Below, piece by piece: positions 16,309 through 25,232 of a stretch of DNA of 64,000 nucleotides (positions are counted from its first letter, which is position 1; every line of letters starts with the position of its first letter). The position numbers and the translations under genes are program-made. The notes under the pieces are model-generated. The model was not told the DNA's origin. It saw only the letters and a program-made list of their open reading frames with translations, and searched no databases. The DNA is from Microbacterium yannicii PS01 (GTDB lineage Bacteria; Actinomycetota; Actinomycetes; Actinomycetales; Microbacteriaceae), in NCBI RefSeq assembly GCF_000304335.1, contig NZ_CAJF01000005.1, positions 1 through 64,000 of the forward strand, written 5' to 3'.

Positions 16309-17054
16309 CGGATCCCTCCTGTGACGTCGAGGATGCTGCCGGTGACGTAGCCAGCGTCGCTGGTGGTGAGCCACTCGACGGCTGCGGCGATGTCGTCCGG
16401 TGCTCCGGCGCGGCCGAGAGGCGTGCGGGCGCCGACCTGGGCGGCACGGTCCGGGCGGCCAGCTCGCGCGTGGATGGTCGTGGTGGTGGTGCCGGGGCTG
16501 ACCGCGTTCACGCGGATGCCTTGGCCGGCGACTTCTCGGGCAAGACCGACCGTGAGCGCTTCGACCCCGGCCTTCGTGGCGGCGTACCAGACGTACTCCC
16601 CCGGCGCCCCGGTGCGTGCGGCGATGGAGGACACGTTGACGATGCTGCGGTCCTCCCGCGGTGGCCGTGACTCCCACCGGGTTACGACCTCACGGCACAG
16701 CCGCAGTGTTGCGGTGAGGTTCACGTCGATGACTCGTGAGAGGGTGTCGTCGGTGGCGGTGCGGAGGGGTCCGATGGGACCTGTGATGCCGGCGTTGTTG
16801 ACCAGGACAGTGAGCTCGCCGAGTTCGTCGGCGGCGTCGAAGATGCGCTGCGGGGCGTCGGTCCCAGTGATGTCACATCGCAGAGCCAGCACGTTCGCGC
16901 CGGTGTCGGCGGCGTGCGCGAGGACGTGGTCGGTGCCGGACTCGTCGGAGGTGTAGGTGAACAGCACCGCGTGACCGAGGCGGGTGAGCCGCCGCACGAT
17001 GGCTTCCCCGATGCCGCGGCTGCCGCCGGTGACCACCGCCACGGTCGTTGTCAT
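16305..17054 (-). CDS. SDR-family oxidoreductase
   Basis: Classical short-chain dehydrogenase of 249 residues: TGGSRGIGEAIVRRL (NAD(P)-binding TGxxxGxG), NNAGITGPIG, the active-site serine in NVSSIAARTG, the Y-x-x-x-K pair in YVWYAATKAGVEAL and the C-terminal GSILDVTGGIR. The glycine-rich loop is followed by a basic RRL, which suggests NADP preference. Similar to FabG-like enzymes of catabolic clusters; substrate unknown. Overlaps both neighbours by 4 bases (cupin upstream, membrane protein downstream), a tightly coupled operon. Confidence 0.9.
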   Translation of the reverse strand: MTTTVAVVTGGSRGIGEAIVRRLTRLGHAVLFTYTSDESGTDHVLAHAADTGANVLALRCDITGTDAPQRIFDAADELGELTVLVNNAGITGPIGPLRTATDDTLSRVIDVNLTATLRLCREVVTRWESRPPREDRSIVNVSSIAARTGAPGEYVWYAATKAGVEALTVGLAREVAGQGIRVNAVSPGTTTTTIHARAGRPDRAAQVGARTPLGRAGAPDDIAAAVEWLTTSDAGYVTGSILDVTGGIR

Positions 17055-17377
17055 CGGCCCATCTCCTTCCGCGTGTGCTCGGCGGGAGCGAAGAGCACCA
17101 GCACATCCAGGGGCTCGACGATGTCCACGAATCGGTGCTCCTCGCCAGCCGGAACGAACAGCACGGCTCCGGGGACAGCCTGCTCATCGCCGCCCGGTGT
17201 ACGGAGGGTGCCCCGCCCGGACCGGATGACGTACACCTCGTCCTCGGTGTGCGGTTGCTGCATGTCGGTTGAACCAGCGGGCAGTAGGTAGCGGCCCACG
17301 CTGAGGGCGGGAACGCGGAGCAGCTCGTCGTACCTCACCTGGGCGGAGGTGTCGTCCTCGAGGGTCAGCGCATGCAT
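17051..17377 (-). CDS. Cupin-domain protein
   Basis: A 108-residue single-domain cupin. Motif 1 is QPHTEDEVYVIRSGRGTLRTPGG (HxxxxExxxVxxGxG type) and motif 2 is PGAVLFVPAGEEHRFVDI, giving a probable metal site (one His, one Glu and a final His). Could be a dioxygenase or isomerase subunit, or a small sugar/acid-binding protein. ATG 17377 is preceded by AAAGGA; a GTG at 17395 is a less likely start. Start of a run of overlapping genes (cupin, SDR, membrane protein). Confidence 0.8.
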   Translation of the reverse strand: MHALTLEDDTSAQVRYDELLRVPALSVGRYLLPAGSTDMQQPHTEDEVYVIRSGRGTLRTPGGDEQAVPGAVLFVPAGEEHRFVDIVEPLDVLVLFAPAEHTRKEMGR

Positions 17378-17465
17378 CTGTCGTGTTCCTTTCACCAGCC
17401 TCAGCCTCGTGCCGCATCGGGCCCGCTTCCAGGTCCAGCGGCAAGAACTGGACCGCGCGTGCGCT

Positions 17466-17954
17466 TCACCGGGACTTCGGACTGGAACGGTCTGCGTCGG
17501 CGCCGCGGACGGTCATGACCGAGCTGTCGGCGACCGCGACCAGCCGGTTCTGGTCGTCGCGGATCTCGCACCGGTAGTGAGAGATGGTGCGCCCGGCGTG
17601 CTCGGCCCAGGCTGATGCCGTCAGCGTCGCCTGCCAGATGGGGCGGAGGTAGCGGACGGTGAGTTCGATGGTCGCGAAGGATTCGCCGGTGTCGATGACG
17701 GTGGAGTGGGCGGTTCCGATGGCGGCGTCGGCGAGTTCAGCGATGGTCCCGCCATGGACGGTGCCCTGCTGATTGCCGTGCACGTCCGTGGTCACGCTCA
17801 TGCGCACCGTGGCGGCCCGCTCGTCGACGGCGATGATCTGGATACCGAGCAGCTCAGAGACCGGCGTCGGATAGAGCAGCGGGTTCGTATCGTCCGGCCG
17901 CAGCTGGCCGGCGACGTGTCGCTGGAGGTAGTCGAGCACGGAGAGAGTCGTCAC
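17466..17954 (-). CDS. PaaI-family hotdog thioesterase
   Basis: A 162-residue hotdog-fold protein. GNQQGTVHGGTIAELADAAIGTA contains the PaaI motif (HGG followed by the catalytic D/E helix), then TIELTVRYLRPIWQATLTASAWAEHAGRTISHYRCEIRDDQNRLVAVADSSV. Hydrolyses acyl- or aryl-CoA thioesters by family; with the dehydrogenases around it, it probably releases an acyl group in the same pathway. Starts with GTG at 17954. Confidence 0.85.
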   Translation of the reverse strand: MTTLSVLDYLQRHVAGQLRPDDTNPLLYPTPVSELLGIQIIAVDERAATVRMSVTTDVHGNQQGTVHGGTIAELADAAIGTAHSTVIDTGESFATIELTVRYLRPIWQATLTASAWAEHAGRTISHYRCEIRDDQNRLVAVADSSVMTVRGADADRSSPKSR

Positions 17955-18044
17955 CAGTGCAGGACATCACCGGGGGCCCGCATGTCGCGCGGTCCACCCG
18001 CGAGCAGTGGACCCTCAAGCGCAGCGCTGAGTCATGCTGCCATG

Positions 18045-19226
18045 TCAGTGTGCCGGTGTCGGGGGCAGTTGAATGGGGTCGCGGAGGCTTCGGCCCATGG
18101 CGATGCGTGCGACCAGCGGAATGCCCATGAGGCCGAGCACGCTGTTGCGGATGAGAAGTTGGGCGCGGTTGCGTGGGGTGAATGCGGCGCCGAGTCTGAT
18201 CGCGGCGTCCTGCTTCGCGCGCGCCAGGGATGCGAGTCGGCGGTGGTATGCGGGGAACGCGCGACGGTGGTCTCCGCCGGCGTCATGCAGTTCGGTGGCG
18301 AGGATGTACGCCTCCACCATGGCCAGCGCCGACCCCTGACCGGACAGCAGCGACGGGCAGGCGGCGGCGTCACCGACGAGCGCGACGCGTCCCTGGTGCC
18401 AGGACGGCATCAAGATCTGACTCGCGCTGTCGAAGTAGAAACTCGTCGCGTCATCCAGGCTCTCGAGGATCTGGGGCACCTCCCACCCCAGGCCTCGCAG
18501 CCGGGTGCGCAGCAGCTGACGCTGCGCCTCGGCATCTCCGGTCGGGGCGTTGGCGTCATGGCGGAAGATCATCGAGAACATCGTCGCGTCGTCGCGAATC
18601 GAGAACCGGAGCACCTCCGCTCCCACCACCGTGTGGGTGATAGCGGTGAGTTCGTTCCGCGGCCGGTACCCGTTCACCTCGAACGCGGCGACCGAGATCC
18701 CCAGCTGCCGCTCGAACTGCCCCTCCGGCCCGAACGTGAGCTCACGGACTTGTGAGTGCAGGCCATCGGCGCCAACAACAACATCGAACTCGTGCTCGGC
18801 GCCACCGGCGAACTGCACCTGCACGCGGTCCCCGTCACCGTGCATCGACTGGACGGTGTCACCGAAGATCACCTCGATGTCCGTCTCGACCGCTTCCAGG
18901 ATGGTCGCGGCCAGGTCAGAGCGGGCGATGCTGACGTAGCGGCCCGAGACAGCGTCCAGCGCGATACGCGGATCGAAGTGCGCGACCCGTCTGCCGGTGG
19001 CGGAGACCTCCCGCACTTCACGGACCCGGTATCCCCGTTCCATAAGCGTGGGGACGATACCCATGCGGTCGGCGACGTCGAACCCCGCACCCCAGAAGTC
19101 GATGACGTACCCGCCGCGCCGCGGGTGAGCGGACCGTTCCAGCAGTGTCGGCTCATGCCCGAAACGCTGCAACCAGTACGCGAGCGTCGGTCCGGCGATC
19201 CCCGCCCCGACAATCAGAACCCTCAC
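18045..19226 (-). CDS. FAD-dependent monooxygenase (PHBH-like)
   Basis: A 393-residue class A flavoprotein hydroxylase. VLIVGAGIAGPTLAYWLQRFGHEPTLLERS is the N-terminal FAD loop (GxGxxG...E); VVGADGLHSQVR is the DG fingerprint; VALVGDAAACPSLLSGQGSALAMVEAYIL is the second FAD motif (GD). Acts on an aromatic or polyketide-type substrate with NAD(P)H, by family. The start is a GTG that overlaps the stop of the upstream 3-hydroxyisobutyrate-dehydrogenase-like gene (GTGA), so the two are coupled. Part of the minus-strand operon opposite the MocR regulator. Confidence 0.88.
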   Translation of the reverse strand: MRVLIVGAGIAGPTLAYWLQRFGHEPTLLERSAHPRRGGYVIDFWGAGFDVADRMGIVPTLMERGYRVREVREVSATGRRVAHFDPRIALDAVSGRYVSIARSDLAATILEAVETDIEVIFGDTVQSMHGDGDRVQVQFAGGAEHEFDVVVGADGLHSQVRELTFGPEGQFERQLGISVAAFEVNGYRPRNELTAITHTVVGAEVLRFSIRDDATMFSMIFRHDANAPTGDAEAQRQLLRTRLRGLGWEVPQILESLDDATSFYFDSASQILMPSWHQGRVALVGDAAACPSLLSGQGSALAMVEAYILATELHDAGGDHRRAFPAYHRRLASLARAKQDAAIRLGAAFTPRNRAQLLIRNSVLGLMGIPLVARIAMGRSLRDPIQLPPTPAH

Positions 19227-20128
19227 GATGGTCTCCTCTCAGCCTGCAGATGGATCGACGGCTCCTCGTTCAGGTCTGCGGTGCGGGCCCGGTACGCCGA
19301 GATGACCGCAGCCATGTCCTCCGTATCGTGGCCGAGCGCAAGGGCTTCGGCGTACAGCTCTGCGCACGCATCCATCAACGTCGCCGTCGTGCGGTGCTCA
19401 CGGGCGGAATCGACGACCAGGCGGGCGTTCTTCAGCACATCCGGGATCGCCGCCTGCGGAGTGAATTCGCCAGACACCAGAGCAGCCGACTTCGCGCGCG
19501 ACACGAACGACGCCATTGGGCCCGCGTCGAGGATTCCTTGCAGCAGAGTGGCGTCAAGCCCGTGTGTCTCGGCGAAGTGGAATGATTCGGCCAGGCCGGT
19601 GACGACGGTGATGAGGAACGTGTTGACGGCGAGCTTCATCTGCATCGCCTGCGGCGGCGTCCCGCACCTGACGACGTTCGCACATACCGGCTGGAGGAGC
19701 GGTTCGACCTCATCGAGCACCGCGTCCTCCCCGGCGAGCATCCCGATGAGGTTGCCGCTCAGCGCCGGCTGCCGCGACCCGGACACCGGAGCCTCCACGA
19801 ACCATCCCCCGGCCGCGGCCACGCGAGCGGCCAGGGCCTCGGAGTAGCCGGGTGTCACCGTGCTCATCTGCACCAGCGTGGTGTCCGCCAGGTCCACGTC
19901 GTGAAGGATGTCGTCGATGGCGTGCTCGTCGGTGACCATCAGGAACACCGTCCGGCACGCAGCGAAGACATCGGCCGCGGATGACGCAACCGCAGCGCCG
20001 GCCTCCGCGAGGGGGGCGGCCGCGGCGGCCGTCCGGTTCCACACCAGCAGCGGATGCTCGGTGAGCAGACGGGACGCGACGGCTGAGCCCATCAGCCCGA
20101 GGCCGATGAAGCCAATGGGTGCGGTCAT
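19223..20128 (-). CDS. 3-Hydroxyisobutyrate dehydrogenase-family oxidoreductase
   Basis: NAD(P)-dependent beta-hydroxyacid dehydrogenase of 301 residues. IGFIGLGLMGSAVASRLL is the N-terminal dinucleotide loop (GxGxMG), APVSGSRQPALSGNLIGMLAG the substrate-binding segment, and KLAVNTFLITVVTGLAES the catalytic-lysine helix (family GxxGxGxxxKxxxN reads TPPQAMQMKLAVN). The GxxGxG part is altered here. Substrate likely a 3-hydroxy acid or an imine, since imine reductases share the fold. ATG overlaps the small membrane gene upstream by 4 bases. Confidence 0.85.
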   Translation of the reverse strand: MTAPIGFIGLGLMGSAVASRLLTEHPLLVWNRTAAAAAPLAEAGAAVASSAADVFAACRTVFLMVTDEHAIDDILHDVDLADTTLVQMSTVTPGYSEALAARVAAAGGWFVEAPVSGSRQPALSGNLIGMLAGEDAVLDEVEPLLQPVCANVVRCGTPPQAMQMKLAVNTFLITVVTGLAESFHFAETHGLDATLLQGILDAGPMASFVSRAKSAALVSGEFTPQAAIPDVLKNARLVVDSAREHRTTATLMDACAELYAEALALGHDTEDMAAVISAYRARTADLNEEPSIHLQAERRPS

Positions 20129-20262
20129 TGTGGTCTCCGAGTGTCGTAGTCGTCGCGGTGCGGACGCGGGCCGGGGTCGTCGCGCAGGACTACCCGCAGG
20201 GTCCACACCATTTCGATGACCAGGATGACGCCGACCACCAGCAGGAACCAGATCTCGCCCAT
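20125..20262 (-). CDS. Small single-helix membrane protein
   Basis: A 45-residue protein: one hydrophobic helix (IWFLLVVGVILVIEMVWTLRVVL) then a short, charged, Arg/Asp-rich tail. First gene of the minus-strand operon; its stop overlaps the next start by 4 bases, which supports it as a real gene. May anchor or regulate a partner in the membrane; no function known. Confidence 0.6.
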   Translation of the reverse strand: MGEIWFLLVVGVILVIEMVWTLRVVLRDDPGPRPHRDDYDTRRPQ

Positions 20263-20357
20263 CGCACGTGCGCCTTCCGCCGTCCACTTTCTGCCAATGT
20301 CCGAGCAAACCTCGAACAGACGGTGATTGGCGCGGTCCACTCGCAGATGCTGGACTC
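20263..20357. promoter_or_regulatory. Divergent promoter region, MocR gene versus operon
   Basis: 95 bases between the MocR-type regulator and the minus-strand operon. GTCCACT occurs twice in the same direction, at 20282 and 20335, 53 bases apart (about five helical turns). MocR-type regulators often bind direct repeats between themselves and the target gene. Repeat seen; function inferred. Confidence 0.45.
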
Positions 20358-21800
20358 ATGGCAACCGGACCACGAATGTCAGCACGCGCGCTGCTGTCGA
20401 TGACCGGCGACCTGGGCGCAGAACCGGTCGCCTACACCGAGCTCGCCGGACGCATCCGCGTCCTCATCGCCGACGGCCGCGTCGCCGTCGGCACACGACT
20501 CCCCTCCGAACGGGAACTCGCCGTCCTCGCCGGACGCAGCCGCACCACCATCGTCGCCACCTATCAGGCGCTCCGCGACAGCGGCCACCTCGTCAGCAGG
20601 CAAGGATCCGGCAGCCGCGCGACCCTCCCCCACCTCGCGGACATCTCCAAACGGCCAGGCCGTGCCGTCAACTTCGCAGGGTCCGTGCCGCCACCGGTGG
20701 ACGGGCTACGCGAACTGATCGCCGAGACGACCACCGACCTTCCCGACATCACCACGTTCCCCGGGTTCGACCTGCTCGGCAACGACGCCCTCCGCGAAGC
20801 CATCGCCGACCGCTACACACAGCGCGGGCCCCCTACTTCGCCGGACCAGATCATCGTCACCACCGGCGGCCAGCACGCCATCGCCCTCACAGCACAGACC
20901 CTCATCCAACGCACCGACACCGCGCTCGTGGAATCCCCCACCTACCCGCACGCGTACGAAGCGTTCCAACGGGCCGGGGCGCGAATGATCGCGAGCCCCG
21001 TCACCACCGACGGATGGGACATCCCCCATCTGGTCGCCACCATCCAACAGTCCCGGCCCGTCCTCGCCTACCTCATCCCCGACTTCCACAACCCCACCGG
21101 CGCATCGATGCACCCCGAAGACCGCGCCCGTGTCGTGCACGCTGCCCGCACCGCTGGAACCACCCTCGTCATCGACGAAGCCCCCGCGGACTTGAACATC
21201 GACCGACCCTGGGACGACGGACCATTCGCCCGTCACGCCACCCGCGACGCGACCTGGAACGGGTCCGGCATCATCACCCTCGGCTCACTGTCCAAGAGCA
21301 TCTGGAGCGGACTGCGAATCGGCTGGATCCGCGCCGACGAAGCAGTCATCCGCCGCCTCGTTCAAGCCCGGCCCGCCGGTGACCTCGGCACCCCACCCAT
21401 CGAACAGCTCATCGGCGAACGAGTCGTCCGCCGCCTCGACGAACTCGTCATCGGCCGGCGACGTTTCCTTCACGAACACCGCACGGTACTCACCGAATCG
21501 CTCAACCGCCGCCTGCCGCAATGGACGACCCCATGGCCGGACGGCGGCCTATCCATGTGGGTGCAGCTCGACCACCCCGGAAGCAGCGCACTGACCTCGA
21601 TCTGCCGGGCGCGAGGCATGTCGCTCATCGCCGGACCGAAGTTCTCCATAGACGGGTCACTCGAACGGTTCCTGCGGCTGCCGTTCACATCGCCTATCGC
21701 CGACCTCGACGCCGGTGTCGAACTCCTCGCCGACGCCTGGGCACATCTCGACGCCAACGCCCGCACTGCGCACGAGCGGCTGCCAGCGTCAGCCATCTGA
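20358..21800 (+). CDS. MocR-type regulator (GntR wHTH plus aminotransferase domain)
   Basis: A 480-residue transcription factor. Residues about 25-90 are a GntR-type winged helix (YTELAGRIRVLIADGRVAVGTRLPSERELAVLAGRSRTTIVATYQALRDSGHL). The rest is a fold-type I aminotransferase domain: TTGGQHAIALTAQTL, the P-D-F-H-N-P-T-G loop, and the PLP lysine in LGSLSKSIWSGLRIGW near residue 312. By family it senses PLP or an amino compound bound to it and regulates a divergent gene set; here the nine-gene minus-strand operon is the obvious target. ATG 20358 is chosen over the upstream frame extension. Confidence 0.9.
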   Translation: MATGPRMSARALLSMTGDLGAEPVAYTELAGRIRVLIADGRVAVGTRLPSERELAVLAGRSRTTIVATYQALRDSGHLVSRQGSGSRATLPHLADISKRPGRAVNFAGSVPPPVDGLRELIAETTTDLPDITTFPGFDLLGNDALREAIADRYTQRGPPTSPDQIIVTTGGQHAIALTAQTLIQRTDTALVESPTYPHAYEAFQRAGARMIASPVTTDGWDIPHLVATIQQSRPVLAYLIPDFHNPTGASMHPEDRARVVHAARTAGTTLVIDEAPADLNIDRPWDDGPFARHATRDATWNGSGIITLGSLSKSIWSGLRIGWIRADEAVIRRLVQARPAGDLGTPPIEQLIGERVVRRLDELVIGRRRFLHEHRTVLTESLNRRLPQWTTPWPDGGLSMWVQLDHPGSSALTSICRARGMSLIAGPKFSIDGSLERFLRLPFTSPIADLDAGVELLADAWAHLDANARTAHERLPASAI

Positions 21801-21880
21801 GCAGTGGCGGGTCGTTGCTGATCGAGGCGACTGGCGACTGTGTCGCTTGCTTCTCTTCTGGCAGGTGTTGAGTAGATCGT

Positions 21881-23113
21881 CTAGCGGTGGGTAGCGGCGG
21901 TCGAGGACCGGTGCCTTTGAGCGGGTTTCGGCCCGTCCGGCACGCGGTAGGCGCCGGGCCGGGTGCGCTCGTCGCGAGGCCTGTCGATGGTCATCCGGCA
22001 CACCCACGCCTTGATTGCCGCGCCTAGGCGCCCGGTCACTGCGATGGGCCTGGGTGAATCGTCGGGACGGGCAAGCTGAATGTAGCCGTCGTGTCGACCA
22101 ATGCTGATGGAAGGCCCTAGGAGACCTATGGAGATCGGCTGCGCCACCTCGTGACGAAGGCGAGCGAGGAGCGTGTCGGCGGCTGCCCCACCGAGCGGCA
22201 GCGCAGTCCGCGCCCCCATTGGCAGATGTGCGCTAACCGCGTCAGGGGCTCTCACCGCGTCGCCAGCACCTAGGATCCTCGGTTCGGTGATGCAGGCGAG
22301 GGTCTCGTCCACGAGGAGCCGGCCCGTCTGATCTACGGGCAGTCCGCTGCGTGCGGCGAGATCGGGGACCTCAAATCCAGCAGCCCAGACGACGAGGTCG
22401 AACGGCAGCCGAGTACCCCCGACTGTCTTCACCCCGTGCGGTGTCACTTCCGCGACGTGCACCCCCTCTTCAACGACTACCCCCAGTCGTTGCAAGCGTC
22501 GGCGGATTGAGCGGCGTGCCGCCACACGCATTCCCGCGACCAGCTCCTGTCCAGCAAGGAGGGTGACCCGAGCGCTCTGGTGTGCTTCGGCGAGTTCGGC
22601 CGCGGTTTCTACTCCCGCCGGTCCTCCGCCGACGACGCAGACCCTGCGGACCTGCTTCGCGGCGAACCGACGTGCGATATCGCTCGCACCGTCGATGTCG
22701 CCGATGGGCACGGCGTACCGGGCCGCTCCCGGCACCTGAGAGGCGCTGCGGGAGCCGACGGCATACACCAACCAGTCATACGCAAGGAGGTGTTCAGCCG
22801 CGGCGGTGTCGACAAGCACGATCTGTCGCGCGGTGTCGATGCTCGTAGCCCGGCCGATGACTACTGTCACTTCGGCGTGGATCATCGACCTCAGCTCGAG
22901 GGCGGCATCCGCAATTCCTGCGGCGTGCTCGTGCAGGCGGATGCGGTGCACGAAGCGGTCCGTTGGGTTGATGATTGTGACGCGCACTCGTGCCCGTTCC
23001 TCGCTGGTCAGCGAGCCGAGGAGCCGGTTGGATGCCATCATTCCGGCGTACCCGCCGCCGACGATCACCACCGAGACGAGGTCGTCGCGGTCGGAGAGTA
23101 AGTAGCGTGTCAT
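21881..23113 (-). CDS. FAD-dependent pyridine nucleotide-disulfide-type oxidoreductase (NDH-2-like)
   Basis: A 410-residue flavoprotein. VVIVGGGYAGMMASNRLLGSL is the FAD-binding loop, VCVVGGGPAGVETAAELAE the NAD(P)H-binding loop, and LGAGDAVRAPDAVSAHLPMG the C-terminal FAD motif. Resembles type II NADH dehydrogenases and related ferredoxin or quinone reductases, though it has no clear C-terminal membrane helix. The last 30 residues are basic (KPAQRHRSS). ATG overlaps the VOC stop by 4 bases. A second, membrane-bound NDH-2-like gene is at 57051. Confidence 0.82.
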   Translation of the reverse strand: MTRYLLSDRDDLVSVVIVGGGYAGMMASNRLLGSLTSEERARVRVTIINPTDRFVHRIRLHEHAAGIADAALELRSMIHAEVTVVIGRATSIDTARQIVLVDTAAAEHLLAYDWLVYAVGSRSASQVPGAARYAVPIGDIDGASDIARRFAAKQVRRVCVVGGGPAGVETAAELAEAHQSARVTLLAGQELVAGMRVAARRSIRRRLQRLGVVVEEGVHVAEVTPHGVKTVGGTRLPFDLVVWAAGFEVPDLAARSGLPVDQTGRLLVDETLACITEPRILGAGDAVRAPDAVSAHLPMGARTALPLGGAAADTLLARLRHEVAQPISIGLLGPSISIGRHDGYIQLARPDDSPRPIAVTGRLGAAIKAWVCRMTIDRPRDERTRPGAYRVPDGPKPAQRHRSSTAATHR

Positions 23114-23526
23114 GGCCGTCCCGTCGCTGTAGCTGTAGCTGTGGACACCGGTGCCGCGTTGCGCTCTTGCTCGGTGAGCCGCCAGTAGTAGCCGGACGGG
23201 TCTAGGACGCGGAAGTCGTTGAGTCCCCAGGGTCGTGCGGTGATGTCCTCATCCACCGGCCAGCCAGAGGCGAGGACTCGCGCGTGCGCCTGCGCAAGGT
23301 CATCGACTTCCAGGACGAGCTCAACCCCGGTGGGCGGGCGCCGGGCGGAGTTGTCGCGGGGCGGTCGGCGGGCTGCCCCGACGCGCGCGTCGCCGAGACG
23401 CATTGTCACGTAGGTCGCGGCCTCGTCACGCTCATCGCGCTCTAGAGCAAACCCCAGGACGGCGGTGTAGAAATTCACCGTCTGGTCGAGGTCGTCCGGG
23501 AAGATCTCAATACGCAGAATGCTCAT
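23110..23526 (-). CDS. VOC-family (glyoxalase/dioxygenase) protein
   Basis: A 138-residue single-domain VOC protein. Two beta-alpha-beta-beta-beta modules are visible: SILRIEIFPDDLDQTVNFYTAVLGFALERD and GVELVLEVDDLAQAHARVLASGWPV...VLDPSGYYWRLTE. Metal ligands of the VOC fold could be the Glu in IEIF, the Glu in LVLEV and the C-terminal region. Role may be resistance, isomerisation or dioxygenation; unknown. ATG at 23526 follows the operon order protease, VOC protein, flavoprotein on the minus strand. Confidence 0.8.
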   Translation of the reverse strand: MSILRIEIFPDDLDQTVNFYTAVLGFALERDERDEAATYVTMRLGDARVGAARRPPRDNSARRPPTGVELVLEVDDLAQAHARVLASGWPVDEDITARPWGLNDFRVLDPSGYYWRLTEQERNAAPVSTATATATGRP

Positions 23527-23593
23527 GCGAACTCCTTCGTTGATAACGACGGAGACGGTGGCGCTGGCGTGGAGTCGGCGCCACCGTCTCGGT

Positions 23594-25147
23594 TCAGAAC
23601 TGGGCGATGAAGCTGCCGATGACCCGGTCGATGGCGGCGAGGTCTGCTTCGGTGTTTGCCTGCACGGCAACGGTGATGGTGTAGCTGCCATCTTTCGCGG
23701 TTGCTGCGAGGAAAAGGTAGGCCGCTCCCACGCCGCCGCATTGCTCGTAAACCGTGTACGTGCCGGTGTGAACACCGTCATCGAACGCGGCGGGCGGTTC
23801 GGGTGTGCAGTTCTGAGCCAGGAACTCGTCGGCGCGCTGGAGAAGCACGTCAGGGGTCACCTTTGCGCTGGCGTCGGGGGAAGCCGCGACCCACACCCCT
23901 GGTGTGTTCCAACCGTCTTCGAATCCGGCCATGTCGGGTGATGCGATCACGCTCGCCCAGGTGCCGTCGTCATTGGTGTAGCCGGCGCCGTCGAGCTGAT
24001 TCCAGGCCGCCGGCACTTCGACCTGGATGCTGCCGGAGTCGTCGGTGATGCTGACGAAGTCGCCTTCGGCGACTTCGCTCGAGCCCCCGCTGTCGTCCTC
24101 GCCGCCCGCGTTGCCGAGAACCTGGACGGCTTCGAGCTCGTCTCCGTTGAACTGGCCGCGGTAGTAGATGCCGTCCGCCGGACGATAGACGTCGACGTCG
24201 AGGGTGGCGTCCTGTCCGTGGGTGCGCAGGACGTCGCAGTAGTCGGCGAGGGTGCCGTCTTGGGCGAGCGTCACTCCCTGCAGCTTGGTCAGCAGGTCGC
24301 CAGGTTCGATCCCCGCTTTGTCGGCGGGCGAACCGGACTGCACCGAGCTGACCCAGATGCCGAGTCCTTGTCCGTTCTCGTCGGCGATGGCTTGAGCATT
24401 GATACCCAGGCTGAGGACGCTCTTGCCGTCGATGAGGTCGTCAAGAACGGCGGTGACTTCGTCCCGGTGAATGGCGAGGTTTGTGTCGTGAACGTCGTTT
24501 CCGGCGTAGTTGACACCGACGAGCCGGCCCTTGTCGTCGATGAGTGGGCCGCCGGAGTCTCCGCCGCGAATGCGAGCATCGTGCTCGATGACGCTGTCCA
24601 GCGACGCCCATGGCGTCTCCCCGGGCGTGGATGCCTTGGAGACGATGCCCCGGGTCATGGTGAACGTGGGATCGCCGAGGGGGAAACCTGCGGCGTAGAC
24701 ATCGGTGGCGGTCTTGATCTCTCCCTCGCGCCAATCGAAGAACGGGAAGGCGTCGCCCGGAAGCTGGATGACTGCGAGGTCCAGGCATTCCGATGAACCG
24801 AGGATCTTGGCGTTGTAGGTCCTGCTTGTGTCACCGCCGAGCCAGACGTCGAGCGTTCCGGCGCCGACCACCACATGGTTATTGGTGACCGCGATGCCGT
24901 CGCGCGAGATCAGAAAGCCTGAGCCGCGGCCGGCGACCTCATACCCGCCCTCTTCGGGTGAGACAAACGAGCCGACAGCTTCGATCTGAATGGTGGCGGA
25001 CTGGACATCCTCGAAGCCGACAGGCTTCGACGTCACGGACGATGTTGTCGGGGCGGCGCAAGCGGCCATCGTGACGCCGGCAAGAACGAGCGCGCTGGCG
25101 GCCAAGGCGGGGCGGCGCACGCGCCGCTGGTATTCGGTGGAGGTCAT
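23594..25147 (-). CDS. Secreted S1C serine protease with PDZ domain
   Basis: DegP/HtrA-like lipoprotein of 517 residues. The N-terminus has a signal with lipobox LAGVTMAAC (cysteine near residue 29). The trypsin-like triad is visible: His in NNHVVVG (near residue 91), Asp in CLDLAVIQL (near 122) and Ser in RGGDSGGP (near 196). A PDZ domain follows (GIWVSSVQSGSPADKAGIEPGDLLTKLQG, about residues 255-340). The C-terminal 150 residues are a separate, cysteine-containing domain of unknown fold. Acts outside the cell, probably in protein quality control or processing. Confidence 0.88.
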   Translation of the reverse strand: MTSTEYQRRVRRPALAASALVLAGVTMAACAAPTTSSVTSKPVGFEDVQSATIQIEAVGSFVSPEEGGYEVAGRGSGFLISRDGIAVTNNHVVVGAGTLDVWLGGDTSRTYNAKILGSSECLDLAVIQLPGDAFPFFDWREGEIKTATDVYAAGFPLGDPTFTMTRGIVSKASTPGETPWASLDSVIEHDARIRGGDSGGPLIDDKGRLVGVNYAGNDVHDTNLAIHRDEVTAVLDDLIDGKSVLSLGINAQAIADENGQGLGIWVSSVQSGSPADKAGIEPGDLLTKLQGVTLAQDGTLADYCDVLRTHGQDATLDVDVYRPADGIYYRGQFNGDELEAVQVLGNAGGEDDSGGSSEVAEGDFVSITDDSGSIQVEVPAAWNQLDGAGYTNDDGTWASVIASPDMAGFEDGWNTPGVWVAASPDASAKVTPDVLLQRADEFLAQNCTPEPPAAFDDGVHTGTYTVYEQCGGVGAAYLFLAATAKDGSYTITVAVQANTEADLAAIDRVIGSFIAQF

Positions 25148-25232
25148 GATGCGACCGTAGAAACGGGCGCTTGCTAGGGCCTTGCCCGCTCCGGGCGCTG
25201 AGCTTTCACCGCCCTTGCACCCGCGCCACCGC

